A stretch of DNA of 64,000 nucleotides, taken from NCBI GenBank assembly GCA_037176845.1, contig JAYKXP010000192.1, positions 16,656 to 80,655 of the forward strand, written 5' to 3'. A program made the position numbers and the translations under genes. The notes under the pieces were generated by a model. That model did no database searches, was not told where the DNA came from, and saw only the letters and a program-made list of their open reading frames with translations. This document shows, one piece after another, positions 31,539 to 41,097 of the stretch (positions within the stretch are counted from its first letter, which is position 1; the number at the start of each line of letters is the position of its first letter). Source of the stretch: Paramarasmius palmivorus. Taxonomy: Eukaryota > Basidiomycota > Agaricomycetes > Agaricales > Marasmiaceae.

Positions 31539-32534
31539 ATGACTCGCCATCGCATGGTTCGTCGGATCCATCTAAAACCGACTTGGTCCCGCTCTCAGTT
31601 GGACCATCAGCGCAATACTGTTCTTGGCCTCAACATCGATGCTACCTCTAGCAGTACCTATAGCTCTGGACTCAATGCGTGGTTCAGATTTACCCGTCAA
31701 CATGGCTTTCCAGTCGAACCCTCACCCAACTCATTCAGTTATTTTGCCGCATACATGTCCACCTTCATCGATCCCAAAAGTGTGTCAAAGTACCTCTCAG
31801 GTATTTGTCACCATCTCGAACCATTTTATCCCAACGTTCGTGCACATCGTAACCATCCTTTGGTCACTCGTACCATGAAGGGATGTCATCGCCTCTATGG
31901 CAAACCTGCCCGTCGCAAAGCTCCCTTGACAAAGAATCAACTTCGATATGCCAAGCTACTTCATCCTCCACGTCCTGGTTACAATGACTGTCTCTTTCTC
32001 ACCCTTCTCTTTGTGGGATTCTTCGCACTTCTTCGCCTAGGAGAGATGGTTGCTCCTGACACTAAGAAGCTCAGGAATTCTCGCAAATATTCCCTTCGCT
32101 CATCGGTGGAATGGCTACCCGAGGGTTTCTCTTTCTGGCTTCAACGTCACAAAACTGACACCCATTTCGAAGGGAATAAGGTCATTGTTCCCACGCGGAC
32201 TGACGATCTTAATCCCTCTCCAATAATCAGCAGCTATATCACACAACGCGACCAACGATTTCCCTTGCACCCGTTTCTATGGATCAAGTCTAACGGCTCT
32301 GTGCCAACTAGACGTTGGTTTATGAAACGCCTTCGTCATCTCTTCCCCGATCGCTCATATGCTGGACAATCACTTCGTTCAGGTGGTGCTACTGCCTTGG
32401 CTGAAGAAGGCTGGTCACCGCAACTCATTCAAGCAGCTGGACGCTGGTCCTCAGAAGCGTTCCACATCTATATCCGCAAACATCCTACCATATTGCAGGC
32501 TCATCTCAGAAATGGGGGTCCACAGGCATTTTGA
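31539..32534 (+). CDS. Tyrosine recombinase (DIRS/Ngaro type)
   Basis: A 331-residue protein starting at the ATG in CATGACTCGC. Residues 20-130 form the helical core-binding part (SSTYSSGLNAWFRF, LSGICHH). The catalytic part keeps box I Arg166 in FFALLRLGEM, Lys205 in RHKTD, box II Arg280 in QSLRSGGATALA, Trp303 (often His) in GRWSS, and the nucleophile Tyr311 in YIRKHP. All the usual catalytic positions are present and the frame is intact, so it could be active. In DIRS/Ngaro elements this enzyme inserts a circular DNA copy without duplicating the target. Its ATG overlaps the stop of the frame that runs across Gag. Confidence 0.9.
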   Translation: MTRHRMVRRIHLKPTWSRSQLDHQRNTVLGLNIDATSSSTYSSGLNAWFRFTRQHGFPVEPSPNSFSYFAAYMSTFIDPKSVSKYLSGICHHLEPFYPNVRAHRNHPLVTRTMKGCHRLYGKPARRKAPLTKNQLRYAKLLHPPRPGYNDCLFLTLLFVGFFALLRLGEMVAPDTKKLRNSRKYSLRSSVEWLPEGFSFWLQRHKTDTHFEGNKVIVPTRTDDLNPSPIISSYITQRDQRFPLHPFLWIKSNGSVPTRRWFMKRLRHLFPDRSYAGQSLRSGGATALAEEGWSPQLIQAAGRWSSEAFHIYIRKHPTILQAHLRNGGPQAF

Positions 32535-32586
32535 GTCCGCCGCACTCCCCGCCACCTACCTTTCTCCATCGTGAGTCTATCATCAT

Positions 32587-32735
32587 ATGGCTTCGCCATT
32601 TCTCTACCTTTCTTTCTCTTCTTTGAGGCTTCGCCTCACTGATGGCCTCGCCATCAATTATTTCTCCGAGGCTTCGCCTCTCTGATGGCCTCGCCATCTC
32701 AACCAAAAGGCTTCGCCTTCATGGTGCTTCGCACC
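32587..32735 (+). repeat. Array of seven short hairpins after the recombinase gene
   Basis: Seven small perfect or near-perfect palindromes with TTCG or CTC loops lie at 32587-32599 (ATGGC/GCCAT), 32624-32638 (TGAGGC/GCCTCA), 32641-32655 (GATGGC/GCCATC), 32668-32680 (GAGGC/GCCTC), 32684-32698 (GATGGC/GCCATC), 32707-32719 (AAGGC/GCCTT) and 32723-32735 (GGTGC/GCACC). Stems differ yet still pair, while the GC-loop-GC core is constant. UUCG loops are very stable in RNA. They lie in the 3' part of the element RNA, directly before repeat B1. Confidence 0.85.
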
Positions 32736-32759
32736 TTCTACTTTCTATACCTCATTAGC

Positions 32760-32859
32760 CATTGCCTCACGATCTCGAATCAAAATGGGCCCCGCCTCCG
32801 AGGTTGCGGGCTTGGTTTTTGGCTAACGAGGCTCAACGCGAGCGTTGATAAGCAATTGG
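32760..32859 (+). repeat. Split repeat B1
   Basis: 100 bp identical to 33305-33404, abutting A2. It contains a hairpin CAACGC-GA-GCGTTG near 32834. Confidence 0.9.
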
Positions 32860-33205
32860 TCGGGTTTAGACGAGCTTGCGAGTCTATGCAAGATTAATTG
32901 CATCAGCAGCGAGCTCGATACCATAACCCCGTACTCACCGTCCCCGCGCCTCGCGCTCTAAGCGGGATATGTCCTCTCCACCTCCCAGGTCGTAAGCGAG
33001 AGGGCAGTGGTGAGTACGGACAAGGTTTTTTCCCCTTACGTCATGTTGTACACGTCATGCTAACCGAACTTCCGGCAGAGCTGATCACTGGCGGCGGAGT
33101 GAGACATCTTCCTTGTCTCTTCTCACTACGTCGCCAGGTATGTATTCTAGGTTTACCGTATAGTCTCTTCTCACTACGTCGCCAGTTCAACGAGAATTTT
33201 GCTTA
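32860..33205 (+). repeat. Split repeat A2
   Basis: 346 bp identical to A1 (29416-29761). The open frame inside it repeats the leader frame of Gag and is not a separate gene. Confidence 0.9.
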
Positions 33206-33304
33206 CCCGCCCTCTTTTTCACCCTCCCATGTTCTATTAACATTGTATTTGTATTCCTTTTCCGACTTCTTCTTATGACTTTTCTATGTACACTATTCAT
33301 GTAT

Positions 33305-33404
33305 CATTGCCTCACGATCTCGAATCAAAATGGGCCCCGCCTCCGAGGTTGCGGGCTTGGTTTTTGGCTAACGAGGCTCAACGCGAGCGTTGATAAGCAA
33401 TTGG
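33305..33404 (+). repeat. Split repeat B2, right end of the element
   Basis: 100 bp identical to B1, ending CAATTGG. A 99-bp unique stretch separates it from A2. Host sequence resumes at 33405. Confidence 0.9.
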
Positions 33405-33551
33405 GTAGTGATCAATCTGGCGCTCAGTAACTGCTTTGACCGACCTATTATGGTGTCATTCACGTCCTTGCATTGTCTCTGCGGCCACGGATGGCCAAAA
33501 CGTGACATCCACTTTTATTTATGCTCAAGAATGCCACAGAATATCGTATGG

Positions 33552-33560
33552 TATATAAAT
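33552..33560 (+). promoter_or_regulatory. TATA box of family B gene 2
   Basis: TATATAAAT about 100 bp before the ATG at 33662, downstream of the conserved AATGCCACAG element. The Ngaro-like element ends 147 bp upstream of it. Confidence 0.5.
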
Positions 33561-33661
33561 TCCCGACTTTAGACGTCGGAGAACACTCACTCACTCTTAC
33601 TCTCGTAACTCTCAGCTTTTCATTGCATTCATAACTTCTCGCCTTCACCAAATTCAGCATC

Positions 33662-34524
33662 ATGAACGCCAACAACAATAACCGAAACAACACCTACTTC
33701 CGCCCTGATGGGTACGTCACGGTTTCCGAGTTCGTTCAAATGGTTCGTTACTCATCGTCGTCCCGTGGCAGGTACACTAACACTGGGCGTGGTCCTGTTC
33801 CTGACGAGCACCTCCGTGCTGCTCAGCTTACGAGGCAGGCCCAATTTCGTCCTGATGGGTATGTCTTTCTCTTCATTTTATACCTTCTACCGCGCTGAAC
33901 TTGGTTAAAGCTACCCCGACCCGCTCACCGTTCAAGGTCCAAAGTCTCCCGAGTTGCTCATGGCAATGAACCAATGGAATGATGCCGTGGATGAGCATCG
34001 TCAAAGGGAGAGACAGGTAGTGCGGGGAAGGGGAGCAGGGTATCCTCATCCTCAGCAGCAACAACCACTAACCAGTCACACCAACGCGGCTTACCCAACT
34101 CCAATCGTCAATCACGACCCTGGTCGTGGTTCTGCTTATCCTTATCCTTATCCTCCGCAGCAGCACTCCTCAATGCCTCACCCTCATTCTCATCCTCACG
34201 TTCAGCACCACGCCTCCACTTCCCATCCTTATCCGACTGTCAAGCAAGAACCTGGAACTTCATATCCTTACCCACGCCCTCAGCAGCAGCTGCGTACTAA
34301 TCCAAGCGCTCCATACCCCCAGCCGCAGCACACTGCTGTCAAACAGGAGCCAGGTGTTCAACGTACACCCAGTAACCGTACTCGTAGGGTTAAGGATGAG
34401 GAAGATGAGGGTACTGCGAAGAGGTGAGCATAGGTTTAGCTTCTCTATGCTGATCTGATGGTCTGATCGATATGATAGGGCTTTGGCTGGTTCGTCTTCT
34501 CGTCGTTCTACGCGTAGGAAGTAG
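33662..34524 (+). CDS. Family B protein 2: Pro/Gln/Tyr-rich, unknown function
   Basis: Four exons are inferred: 33662-33711, 33772-33858, 33911-34423 and 34479-34524, giving 231 residues. It keeps the Asn-rich start, YFRPDG at the first exon end and a second FRPDG at the end of exon 2, then one module SPELLMAMNQWNDAVDE; the other copies have two modules. The middle is rich in Tyr, Pro, His and Gln. VKQEPG occurs twice and RVKDEED once, all fitting the SUMO consensus, and the end is basic (RRSTRRK). It lacks the counterpart of exon 3 of its paralogues without loss of frame, because the internal exons are symmetric. A CytB-like gene follows 1.1 kb downstream. Function is unknown. Confidence 0.75.
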
Positions 34525-35665
34525 GTTGGGGGTGGAAATCCAGAGAAAGGCAATGGTTATTTGGCGATTGGTTATCGGCTCACGGAAAACTGTTTACAAC
34601 TATCAGTTGTTTATGATTTGAAGTATGTTTATGTATTAGAATATGCTTTATGCTTTATGCCCTATGCTATATGCTCTATCTATGCTGAATTCCCTGCGTA
34701 TATATGTTTACCATGGGTGAAAGGGGATCCCAGCCAGTAGAGACGGCATCTCGTGTGTTAAGCGCTTTCCCTTCACTGATGCTTTCATCATGGTGAAATA
34801 CTCCCAGCATCTGTAATAGCGAACTGCTCTAATATCTGGCTCCGAGTCATCGTGCTTATACCTATACTTCAAAGTCAAAATTTGATATCGATCACTAGGT
34901 GAACGCTAAAGGTAAGAGGAGATGGCGTGTGAACCAAGATAGACCCATCAATGGTAGGTTAGGGTTTCGGTTTTGCTGGCATGATGTCTTTTGATCTCGA
35001 GCTACATCCCCAGTATATGGACATCCATTTCAGCATCGTGTTACTTCAAGGTCTTAACTATATGAGCACACACTTAATGAGTTGCGAGCCTCAGGCTGTG
35101 TCCATGATAGGTCCTGACGAGACTGCTAGAGCTCGGTTCAGGCTCGGCGGTAGTTCATCCATGTACCTTGGATAAGGAGTCCAGGGGAAGTGAATGGTAT
35201 TGAACTCTCGTGAGTGGTGCTTTTATTACTCTTCCACGTCATCATCATTCATCATTTCTTTAGTACACAGTTCAAAACTTCGATCGAGAACGCGAACATA
35301 TCCCCTCGTGTGGTCCACGCGTGGCTTTCTGATAAGTAACACCCACTTATCTCCATCGCTTCGGAAGCGAAATGAAAGATTTGACATGAAAATTGGTCAC
35401 AAGGTAAGCCTCGACATGCTCAACAGGTGAAGTCGACATAACCTTTGACCATGACCCCTTCGGCTAGAATGCGAAGAACGTCGAGGAAGAATGGAGCCTA
35501 TGGAGTAGTCGTTGCCGAATCGTCTCCGAGCAGAGTTGCTGTCGACAGAAGAGACGGATAGAAGGTACATACTTGCTTTCTTAGGCAGAATAACGTTAAG
35601 CATACAGACTTGAAAAGCTGACGACTTGGGGTTTTTATCTCTACTACCCACAGGTTTCATTGACA
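34525..35665. other. Intergenic, no recognised gene
   Basis: Lies between family B gene 2 and the second CytB-like gene. Short frames at 34981-35175 and 35194-35430 have no recognised domain. A CTTTATGC-like short repeat occurs near 34645-34680. Confidence 0.45.
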
Positions 35666-36407
35666 ATGACCAAGTATGTCTTCCAGTCGTGCATTCCCAT
35701 CCGTCTGCGTCCTAACCAATGCTCACTAGCGCCAAGGCTACGGATGAAGGTACTATGCATTCCCACCAACAGGTCGTTCCGAAACTCACGTCTTCGTAGA
35801 CACACCCTTCGACACATGCGCGAAACTCACCCCCGAGCTGTTTCTCGCTCAAATACAACTTAACAAATTCGCCGGGCAGTATCTCACTTCCATCTCTGGC
35901 GATCAAACGTTCGATAAAGATGGCTTTCTGAGTGCCGTCCGCAAATACCCCTTCAGCGACCTCACAATTCTTCCCGTTCCAGAGAACCCGAGTCAACCCC
36001 CAAGCGGTAACAACCCAGTTTCCCAGATGTGTAACAATATTGTCTACTTCATGCGTGACGAAATCGGTATTCCTATCGATGCCGACGCCATGTACGCTAC
36101 CGTCAACAACGCGTTCACCAACCTCAAATGGGCGACCGAACAGGGTTTCGCGAGCTTCTCGTCCTCGAGCTCAGGGAGTAACTCGGCTTTCGAGTATCGT
36201 GTCATGTTCTCGGCTCCGGTGGACGAAGAGACATTCGTCAGTTTTGTGTGTACGATTTTGTTGGAGGCTGATATTAGGACAGAGGAGGAGTGGTGGGGGT
36301 TGGTGAGCAGTACGAGGAAGCATTTTAGGTGTGCGATTTGGGGGATAAAGCTGCAGGTGAAGAAAGGCTTTGAATATGATCCGGATGGGCCGGTAGTGGG
36401 TGGTTAG
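35666..36407 (+). CDS. CytB/volvatoxin-like cytolysin-family protein, copy 2
   Basis: Three exons are inferred: 35666-35673, 35730-35749 and 35773-36407, giving 220 residues. The plan matches the gene at 3695-4526, including an 8-nt first coding exon and short introns (the second only 23 nt, unusually small, so this border is the least sure). Shared family features are GIPIDADAMYATV, NAFTNLKWA near residue 123, a Ser-rich loop, FEYRVMFS and EEWWGLVSS. The reading frame is intact. The length fits single-domain Cyt/volvatoxin proteins; membrane-damaging activity is inference from family. Unlike copy 1, it lies in a cassette with family B and a type B Zn2Cys6 gene. Confidence 0.6.
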
Positions 36408-37137
36408 ATGTATATAAAAGGCTTGGATAGTCTAATTGACGATATCTACAACTTGTAAATCTATATCTCCAGTGTAAGCATCGTGTTTGTTTGATATCTC
36501 TGGATCAGAAGGGCTATGTTCATGCAATGAGAAAGTCTTACAGCGATTTGTTAATAAACGCAGGATGAATCAACGACCATAGGCGTCGCATTGATTCCCA
36601 TGAACATTCCATGAAATTGCACAATACCAGTCAGAGTTGAATGACGCTCAAAGATCACTATTACTTGCGCAAGGTGCAGAGGTTATCTCATCGTTCTGTG
36701 TGGTCATCAGCAGTAGTAAGCCCAACGCTACGGATCTAAGAACAACTCCTGAGCAAGATCCATATTCGAATTCCACTCATCTGTATGAATACAACTGCGA
36801 AGCCACTGCATTTGAAAAAGATTGTCAATCACTAAGTACTGGGAGCCTAGCCAATCAATATGCGATCCAAGGTCCATTCCTGAAACGAATGGTTACGATG
36901 TGTACAACGTCTAAACGAATATTTAGAGCATAAAGAGTATAGTATTCATTGCCCTACCCACAAACAGGAAGACCATTCCAGTCAGAGACGCCCGCCATGA
37001 GCGCTTATGACCTGGATATTCACAGTGACAGACGCCGAATATTGTCACGTGACAGTTGATTTCGCACCGTGACTTCTGTGACGCACCTTGTCTTCAACTG
37101 TCATCGACCCATCCAGCTCTTGCCATATAGCTAGAAT
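36408..37137. other. Intergenic, no recognised gene
   Basis: A 98-codon frame at 36637-36933 has no recognised domain. Just before the next gene, 37020-37090 has repeated GTGACAGT/GTGACTTCTGTGAC elements that could be regulatory. Confidence 0.4.
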
Positions 37138-38519
37138 ATGTCGGAAAACATCGATTTTCTGCGACTATCTCCCACCTCATCCATCACTAGGCCCACTATT
37201 TTACCCTCACTCTGGCGCGACGTCGCCCGTTTCCCGTGGTTCTCGTCTGCCCTATTGAGTAAAACTCCGCAGGACATTTCAAAAAACATCCCCCAACCAT
37301 TCAAAGCGAGTCCTCTATTGACCTCATACCAACCGATCAATAAAATAATCTTAACACCAGGATGTACTACCCAAGTGGCTCCGACATACCGAGCGCTGGA
37401 CCCGAGGGTCCGACATGAATCACCTCATCGAAAAGCTGAAAAACGACATACCTTCTTCGAAATCCGGCAACTCTTTGGCAATTCATTCCCTCATGCTATA
37501 CATGCTCATCGATCGCCTAACCGTCTTGGAAACATCCAATACCTGGGACGCGCCCACCGAAGTTAAACGCTCCCCAAACTATGACCCCGATCCGAAATTG
37601 GTTGGTTGTTTTCGATGACGTAAACTTGACTGGTAACCGCTTTGCATTTCAGTGGAATTTCGACCTCCTGGGAAATTGGTCAAACCTTCTCCAATCTATA
37701 CGATTGCAAGCGTCGCAAAGAGCATCACAGGATCAGAATGAATCTTCCAACCTCAGCCCCATGTGCCGCCGTCTGAACACCATTGACACGCGCGAGAAAG
37801 GCCTCAACTTCGACTGCATCCTCCAAAACATGGACAAGGTCGCGCTCAACTTGATGATCCTGCAGCATGTACGTCTTCTGACCTATCACACCGCTTTCCC
37901 TTACTCATAATGATCCCAAGGCCCACGATATTCCGAACGATGAGCAGGAGTTCAACACCGTCTTGTCCGCGTAGGTTCAATCTTCCCCATGAATCATTCC
38001 TTGTCTCTGATCCACCTTATGAAGGTTCCCCAAACAAGATCGCAAAGCCCTTCACAGCGCAATCAATAAGAGGGCACCATACTGGCGCACACCACTCTAT
38101 TTTTCTTTGTGCATCGGTCCTCTTGTTCTACTTCTTGGACAACGGTTTCATAAAGCCAATAGATACAACATGATAGCCGTAAGACACTCTGTTTTCTTAC
38201 ACATTCTCATACCTGATCTAATTTTTGCTAGGCATGGATCGCCCTCGGTAACGTACGTCCGCCTGAGCTACTCGAAGTCGAGGACACCCTATGGCGGGAA
38301 CTCCTCGATATGGCATTTAAGAACAAGTCCGCGGAAGAGGCTCTCCAATCCTTTCTCTCCAGCACAGCACACCTTACAGATAACAATCCCTTCCCTTTCA
38401 TCCTTGACCCCCATACGAAACAACCTGAATTACCGGCAACATCAGCAAAAACACTCCCTGTGGAAAGTAATCTTCTTGAAGCCTTCACAAATGTCACAGT
38501 TACACCGACGTCGGATTAG
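37138..38519 (+). CDS. Multi-exon protein of unknown function with C-terminal membrane segments
   Basis: Inferred exons, in frame with one another: 37361-37600, 37653-37868, 37921-37970, 38025-38178 and 38232-38519. A first exon probably begins at the ATG at 37138 (MSENIDFLRL), but its donor site is unclear. The protein would be near 350 residues. The middle part is helical (MNHLIEKLKNDI, NFDLLGNWSNLLQSIRLQ, NMDKVALNLMILQH). A likely membrane segment follows (PLYFSLCIGPLVLLLGQRF), then a second hydrophobic patch NMIAAWIALGN across the last intron. I do not recognise the family. Sequence just past its 3' end recurs at 46.96-47.05 kb, where the gene itself is missing. Confidence 0.6.
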
Positions 38520-38599
38520 CAGGCAGGATGTGACATGGCGAAGACAGCGATTTAGGTATGGGCCATATGGCGAGCGTGTTCAAGGGATGCTGGTGAAGT

Positions 38600-39152
38600 A
38601 AATAGTTTTATGATATCTCTTCGTTGGAGTACGAGGGCTATAGAATTGGGGCGAAGATTTATGTGTTTCAAGGCGAATGTTCAGCTTGGTGAGATTGCTT
38701 ATCAGCTCAGCGCAGTGACTGCATCCGGGGACGTTGAAGTTCAGATTCCCGAATGCGGGGGGGCTCCGGGATCCCCCATACAACTAAAGCCAGAGTGTGC
38801 ATGTGTGCAATTGGCTAGCGTCATTTTGGGTCAGCGATATAGCCACCGCGCGTCAATCTGCCAGACACCTTAGGAACTCCCGCATCGATGATATCGTACT
38901 GTAACTCTCGGGATCACTTGCACCGATAACCGAACGTAGTCACAATAACATTGACAGAACCTTGTAAGCATGAATGCGTACTCGCATTGGCTCGATTGAT
39001 CTATACGGCATTTTCTTGTCTGCTGTGTACTCTGAGTTCACTATGCTAGACTTACATCCTAGATGATCTGAGTGCTTGCACCTCATCCGCTAAAGACTCT
39101 ACGCGCGCGTGGCTGTGAGATCTGGCTGAGTAACTATGTTTTCGATCTTAAC
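38600..39152. other. Duplicated spacer before type B Zn2Cys6 gene 1
   Basis: 38610-38900 aligns with 46965-47270 (GAGATTGCTTATCAGCTCAG, then CAGACACCTTAGGAACTCCC). No frame is kept, so it reads as duplicated non-coding flank. Confidence 0.6.
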
Positions 39153-39298
39153 ACAGATTTTAATCATATCCGATGCGAAGGGTGGTTTTCACCGGTATGT
39201 GATGATAGATTCTTTTAATTTATACGGATGTCGACTGAATGTGACTCTTCAACTGTCAATGAACTGAGGTCATGCAATATATGGCAAGAGCGGCTTGT
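39153..39298 (+). promoter_or_regulatory. 146-bp block identical to upstream of the other type B Zn2Cys6 gene
   Basis: Identical by eye over 146 bp to 47505-47650, although the coding regions downstream differ at roughly one base in eight near their 5' ends. It includes CACCGGTATGTGATGATAG and GAGGTCATGCAATATATGGC. It may be regulatory, or homogenised by gene conversion. Confidence 0.7.
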
Positions 39299-39306
39299 TT
39301 TTGACA

Positions 39307-39353
39307 TGAAACATCGGCCGGTGCATCTCATCGAAGAAGAGGTTGCATATAAG
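39307..39353 (+). promoter_or_regulatory. Promoter of Zn2Cys6 gene B1: TGAAACA motif and TATA box
   Basis: TGAAACA at 39307-39313 and CATATAAG at 39346-39353, 38 bp before the ATG at 39392. The layout matches the type A promoters although surrounding sequence differs. Confidence 0.55.
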
Positions 39354-39391
39354 GTATTCTACTTGTGTTACTGCAAACTCATTTTCACCCA

Positions 39392-40054
39392 ATGGGCACA
39401 CAATCTCCTCCGGCTAAACGACGACATGGACACCGTGCAATCAGAGCGTGTGCCAACTGCCGCCGCCGGAAGGCTAGATGTAAACCTCGCCTGGGGCTCA
39501 GAGTTACGGGCAACTCTGACGCTTGCGAGAGATGCTCCTTGGCTGGCATTCCCTGCGAATACCTACCAGTCAGCCATTCGCCTCTACGAGCCTCATCTAG
39601 ATCTCCATCACATAGACCAGAGATATCACAATTTATCGCTCTCCCACAACCTCCTCTGTCTTGTTTAGGGTTGACACTGCATCAAATCCCACTGGATTCC
39701 CACATATCGCCAAACCCGTCCATCCCCCTTCAAATCGATTCTATGCAGCGTTCGCGCTGCAAGAGCCCTGATAACATCGTGCTTACTGAATTTACTCTGG
39801 AGCAGAGTCGTTACTATTCAGAGCCTGTTCAGCACCTGCCACCAAACCAAATCAAATCCGACTGCTATCCGCGGGACCTACAGCATATACCGATGCCACC
39901 GGTATACCATCCCCAAGATGTATACGCCCAAAGACATCATTTAAAATGTAACTCTACGTGGTCAATGGAATATCAACCGCAGATCATTGGGTGGACTACC
40001 CAGATAGGGTCCGTATTGCAATATCTCACAAACCATCATTCTGTTACTGATTAA
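39392..40054 (+). CDS. Zn(II)2Cys6 DNA-binding protein, type B copy 1
   Basis: A 220-residue single-exon protein starting MGTQSPPAKRRHGHR. The start was chosen because it again places the six cysteines at 20, 23, 30, 45, 48 and 55 (ACANCRRRKARC, then ACERC and IPC). The rest shares LPQPPLS and CEYLPVS with type A but is otherwise diverged (HLPPNQIKSDCYPR, EYQPQIIGWTTQIGSVLQY). No regulatory middle domain is visible. It ends a cassette with family B, CytB-like and a membrane-protein gene. Its closest relative is at 47741. Confidence 0.85.
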   Translation: MGTQSPPAKRRHGHRAIRACANCRRRKARCKPRLGLRVTGNSDACERCSLAGIPCEYLPVSHSPLRASSRSPSHRPEISQFIALPQPPLSCLGLTLHQIPLDSHISPNPSIPLQIDSMQRSRCKSPDNIVLTEFTLEQSRYYSEPVQHLPPNQIKSDCYPRDLQHIPMPPVYHPQDVYAQRHHLKCNSTWSMEYQPQIIGWTTQIGSVLQYLTNHHSVTD

Positions 40055-41097
40055 ACGCTGAAATTCTCTTAGAGATATGTCGGGCGTATGCCTCGAACAA
40101 TCCTGTGTTTGTGCAGACCATTGAAGATACTTCTTTACAGTTCATTCATTGGCATAGAAGAGATTTAGAATAAATAATACATGTCATTCTCATTTCGGTG
40201 AACGTTTGAATGTCCAGTGGGTATCTCGTGAGCGGAGCGACGCCAGGTCATGTCAATCCATTATTTGCACCATGCAAAAAAGCAATACTGCATGGTTTAT
40301 TGTGAAGGAGGCATCATTCCTTCCATAGGGCATCTACATCACACCATCGGCGATCCCGGGCGCGCTCTTCACTTCCTGGCTTTGGTGCCGCTTTCAACAT
40401 TAATGATATGGTTAGTACACTAATCTAGCGGTCAAACAAGCGGCCAACGCTGAACACTAGACATAGAAGGCTCATGCCGCAATGTTCGCGCTCGATCACT
40501 CACAACTGTCACTCACTTGATTATTGATGAAAGATCAAGGAACGTGTCTCCCTTACACGGGAAGATTTTACCTTGCGTTGATTGAACGGTGAACTGGTGT
40601 GTTACCAACGGTGGGGCATCGTGATGAACGAATAACCCTTGAAGCCTCGGTCCCGTGAATCAATGCTTCTAAATAATTGACCAGTGTTTCTTTTTTCACA
40701 CGCCCATGTTTCGCGTTCTCGTGTCCTTCATCGGCACCAAAGGCCTAGACTATGCCCTGTTGATATACCCTTTGAATTGATTTGAATATATGGTCTTCAT
40801 CCTAGACCTAGCCGCCATTGATGCACAGCAAACGCCATCCATGTAATAGCTCCCTAGACGATACGTCTAGGTATGGTAGCTTGGAGCCTTAGCTCACCCG
40901 AGACCTGGACACAACGAGGTTTTATAACAACGTAGGTACAAGTACTGGGCAAAATAAGACTAAGGAAGGTAAAATAACGAGTTTTGCTTGTTTGACTTTG
41001 GCTATAGAGGTCGTGGGGCTTCGATGGCTTTCATCTGTGGGTTAATGCCGCTCGTGGCGTATTTATTAGTGGAGCCCACAATGATCTTCAAACTTGC
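40055..41097. other. Duplicated 3' flank of type B Zn2Cys6 gene 1
   Basis: 40130-40795 aligns with 48460-49083 and stops at GGTCTTCAT in both, marking the right edge of the segmental duplication. A hairpin CCTAGACG-ATA-CGTCTAGG lies at 40853-40871. A 42-codon hydrophobic frame near 41023 may belong to the next gene. Confidence 0.55.

Larger units (their letters stand above)
29416..33404 (+). mobile_element. Ngaro/DIRS-like tyrosine-recombinase retroelement lacking reverse transcriptase
   Basis: A 3989-bp element with the split direct repeat order of Ngaro/PAT elements: A1 (29416-29761), Gag, recombinase, B1 (32760-32859), A2 (32860-33205), B2 (33305-33404). A1 and A2 (346 bp each) are identical by eye, as are B1 and B2 (100 bp). 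The B1-A2 junction equals the join expected in a circular intermediate. There is no target-site duplication: left flank, B1 and B2 all end in TGG, as expected for recombinase-mediated integration. Gag and recombinase frames are intact, but no reverse transcriptase or RNase H is present; only 213 bp separate the two genes. It is therefore probably a young copy that must borrow reverse transcriptase from a complete relative. Confidence 0.85.

Noticed and set aside
29755..31542. 595-codon frame overlapping Gag as a separate protein gene
   Set aside because: It overlaps a well-supported Gag in another frame and has no domain; only its ATGA end is worth testing, so it is given as a finding, not a gene.
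32898..33278. 126-codon frame in the right half of the Ngaro-like element
   Set aside because: It is the leader frame of Gag repeated inside A2 and ends soon after the repeat; not an independent gene.
37540..37600. 5S rRNA-like word (CACCGAAGTTAAACG)
   Set aside because: The surrounding sequence does not fold or align as 5S rRNA and lies in a coding exon.
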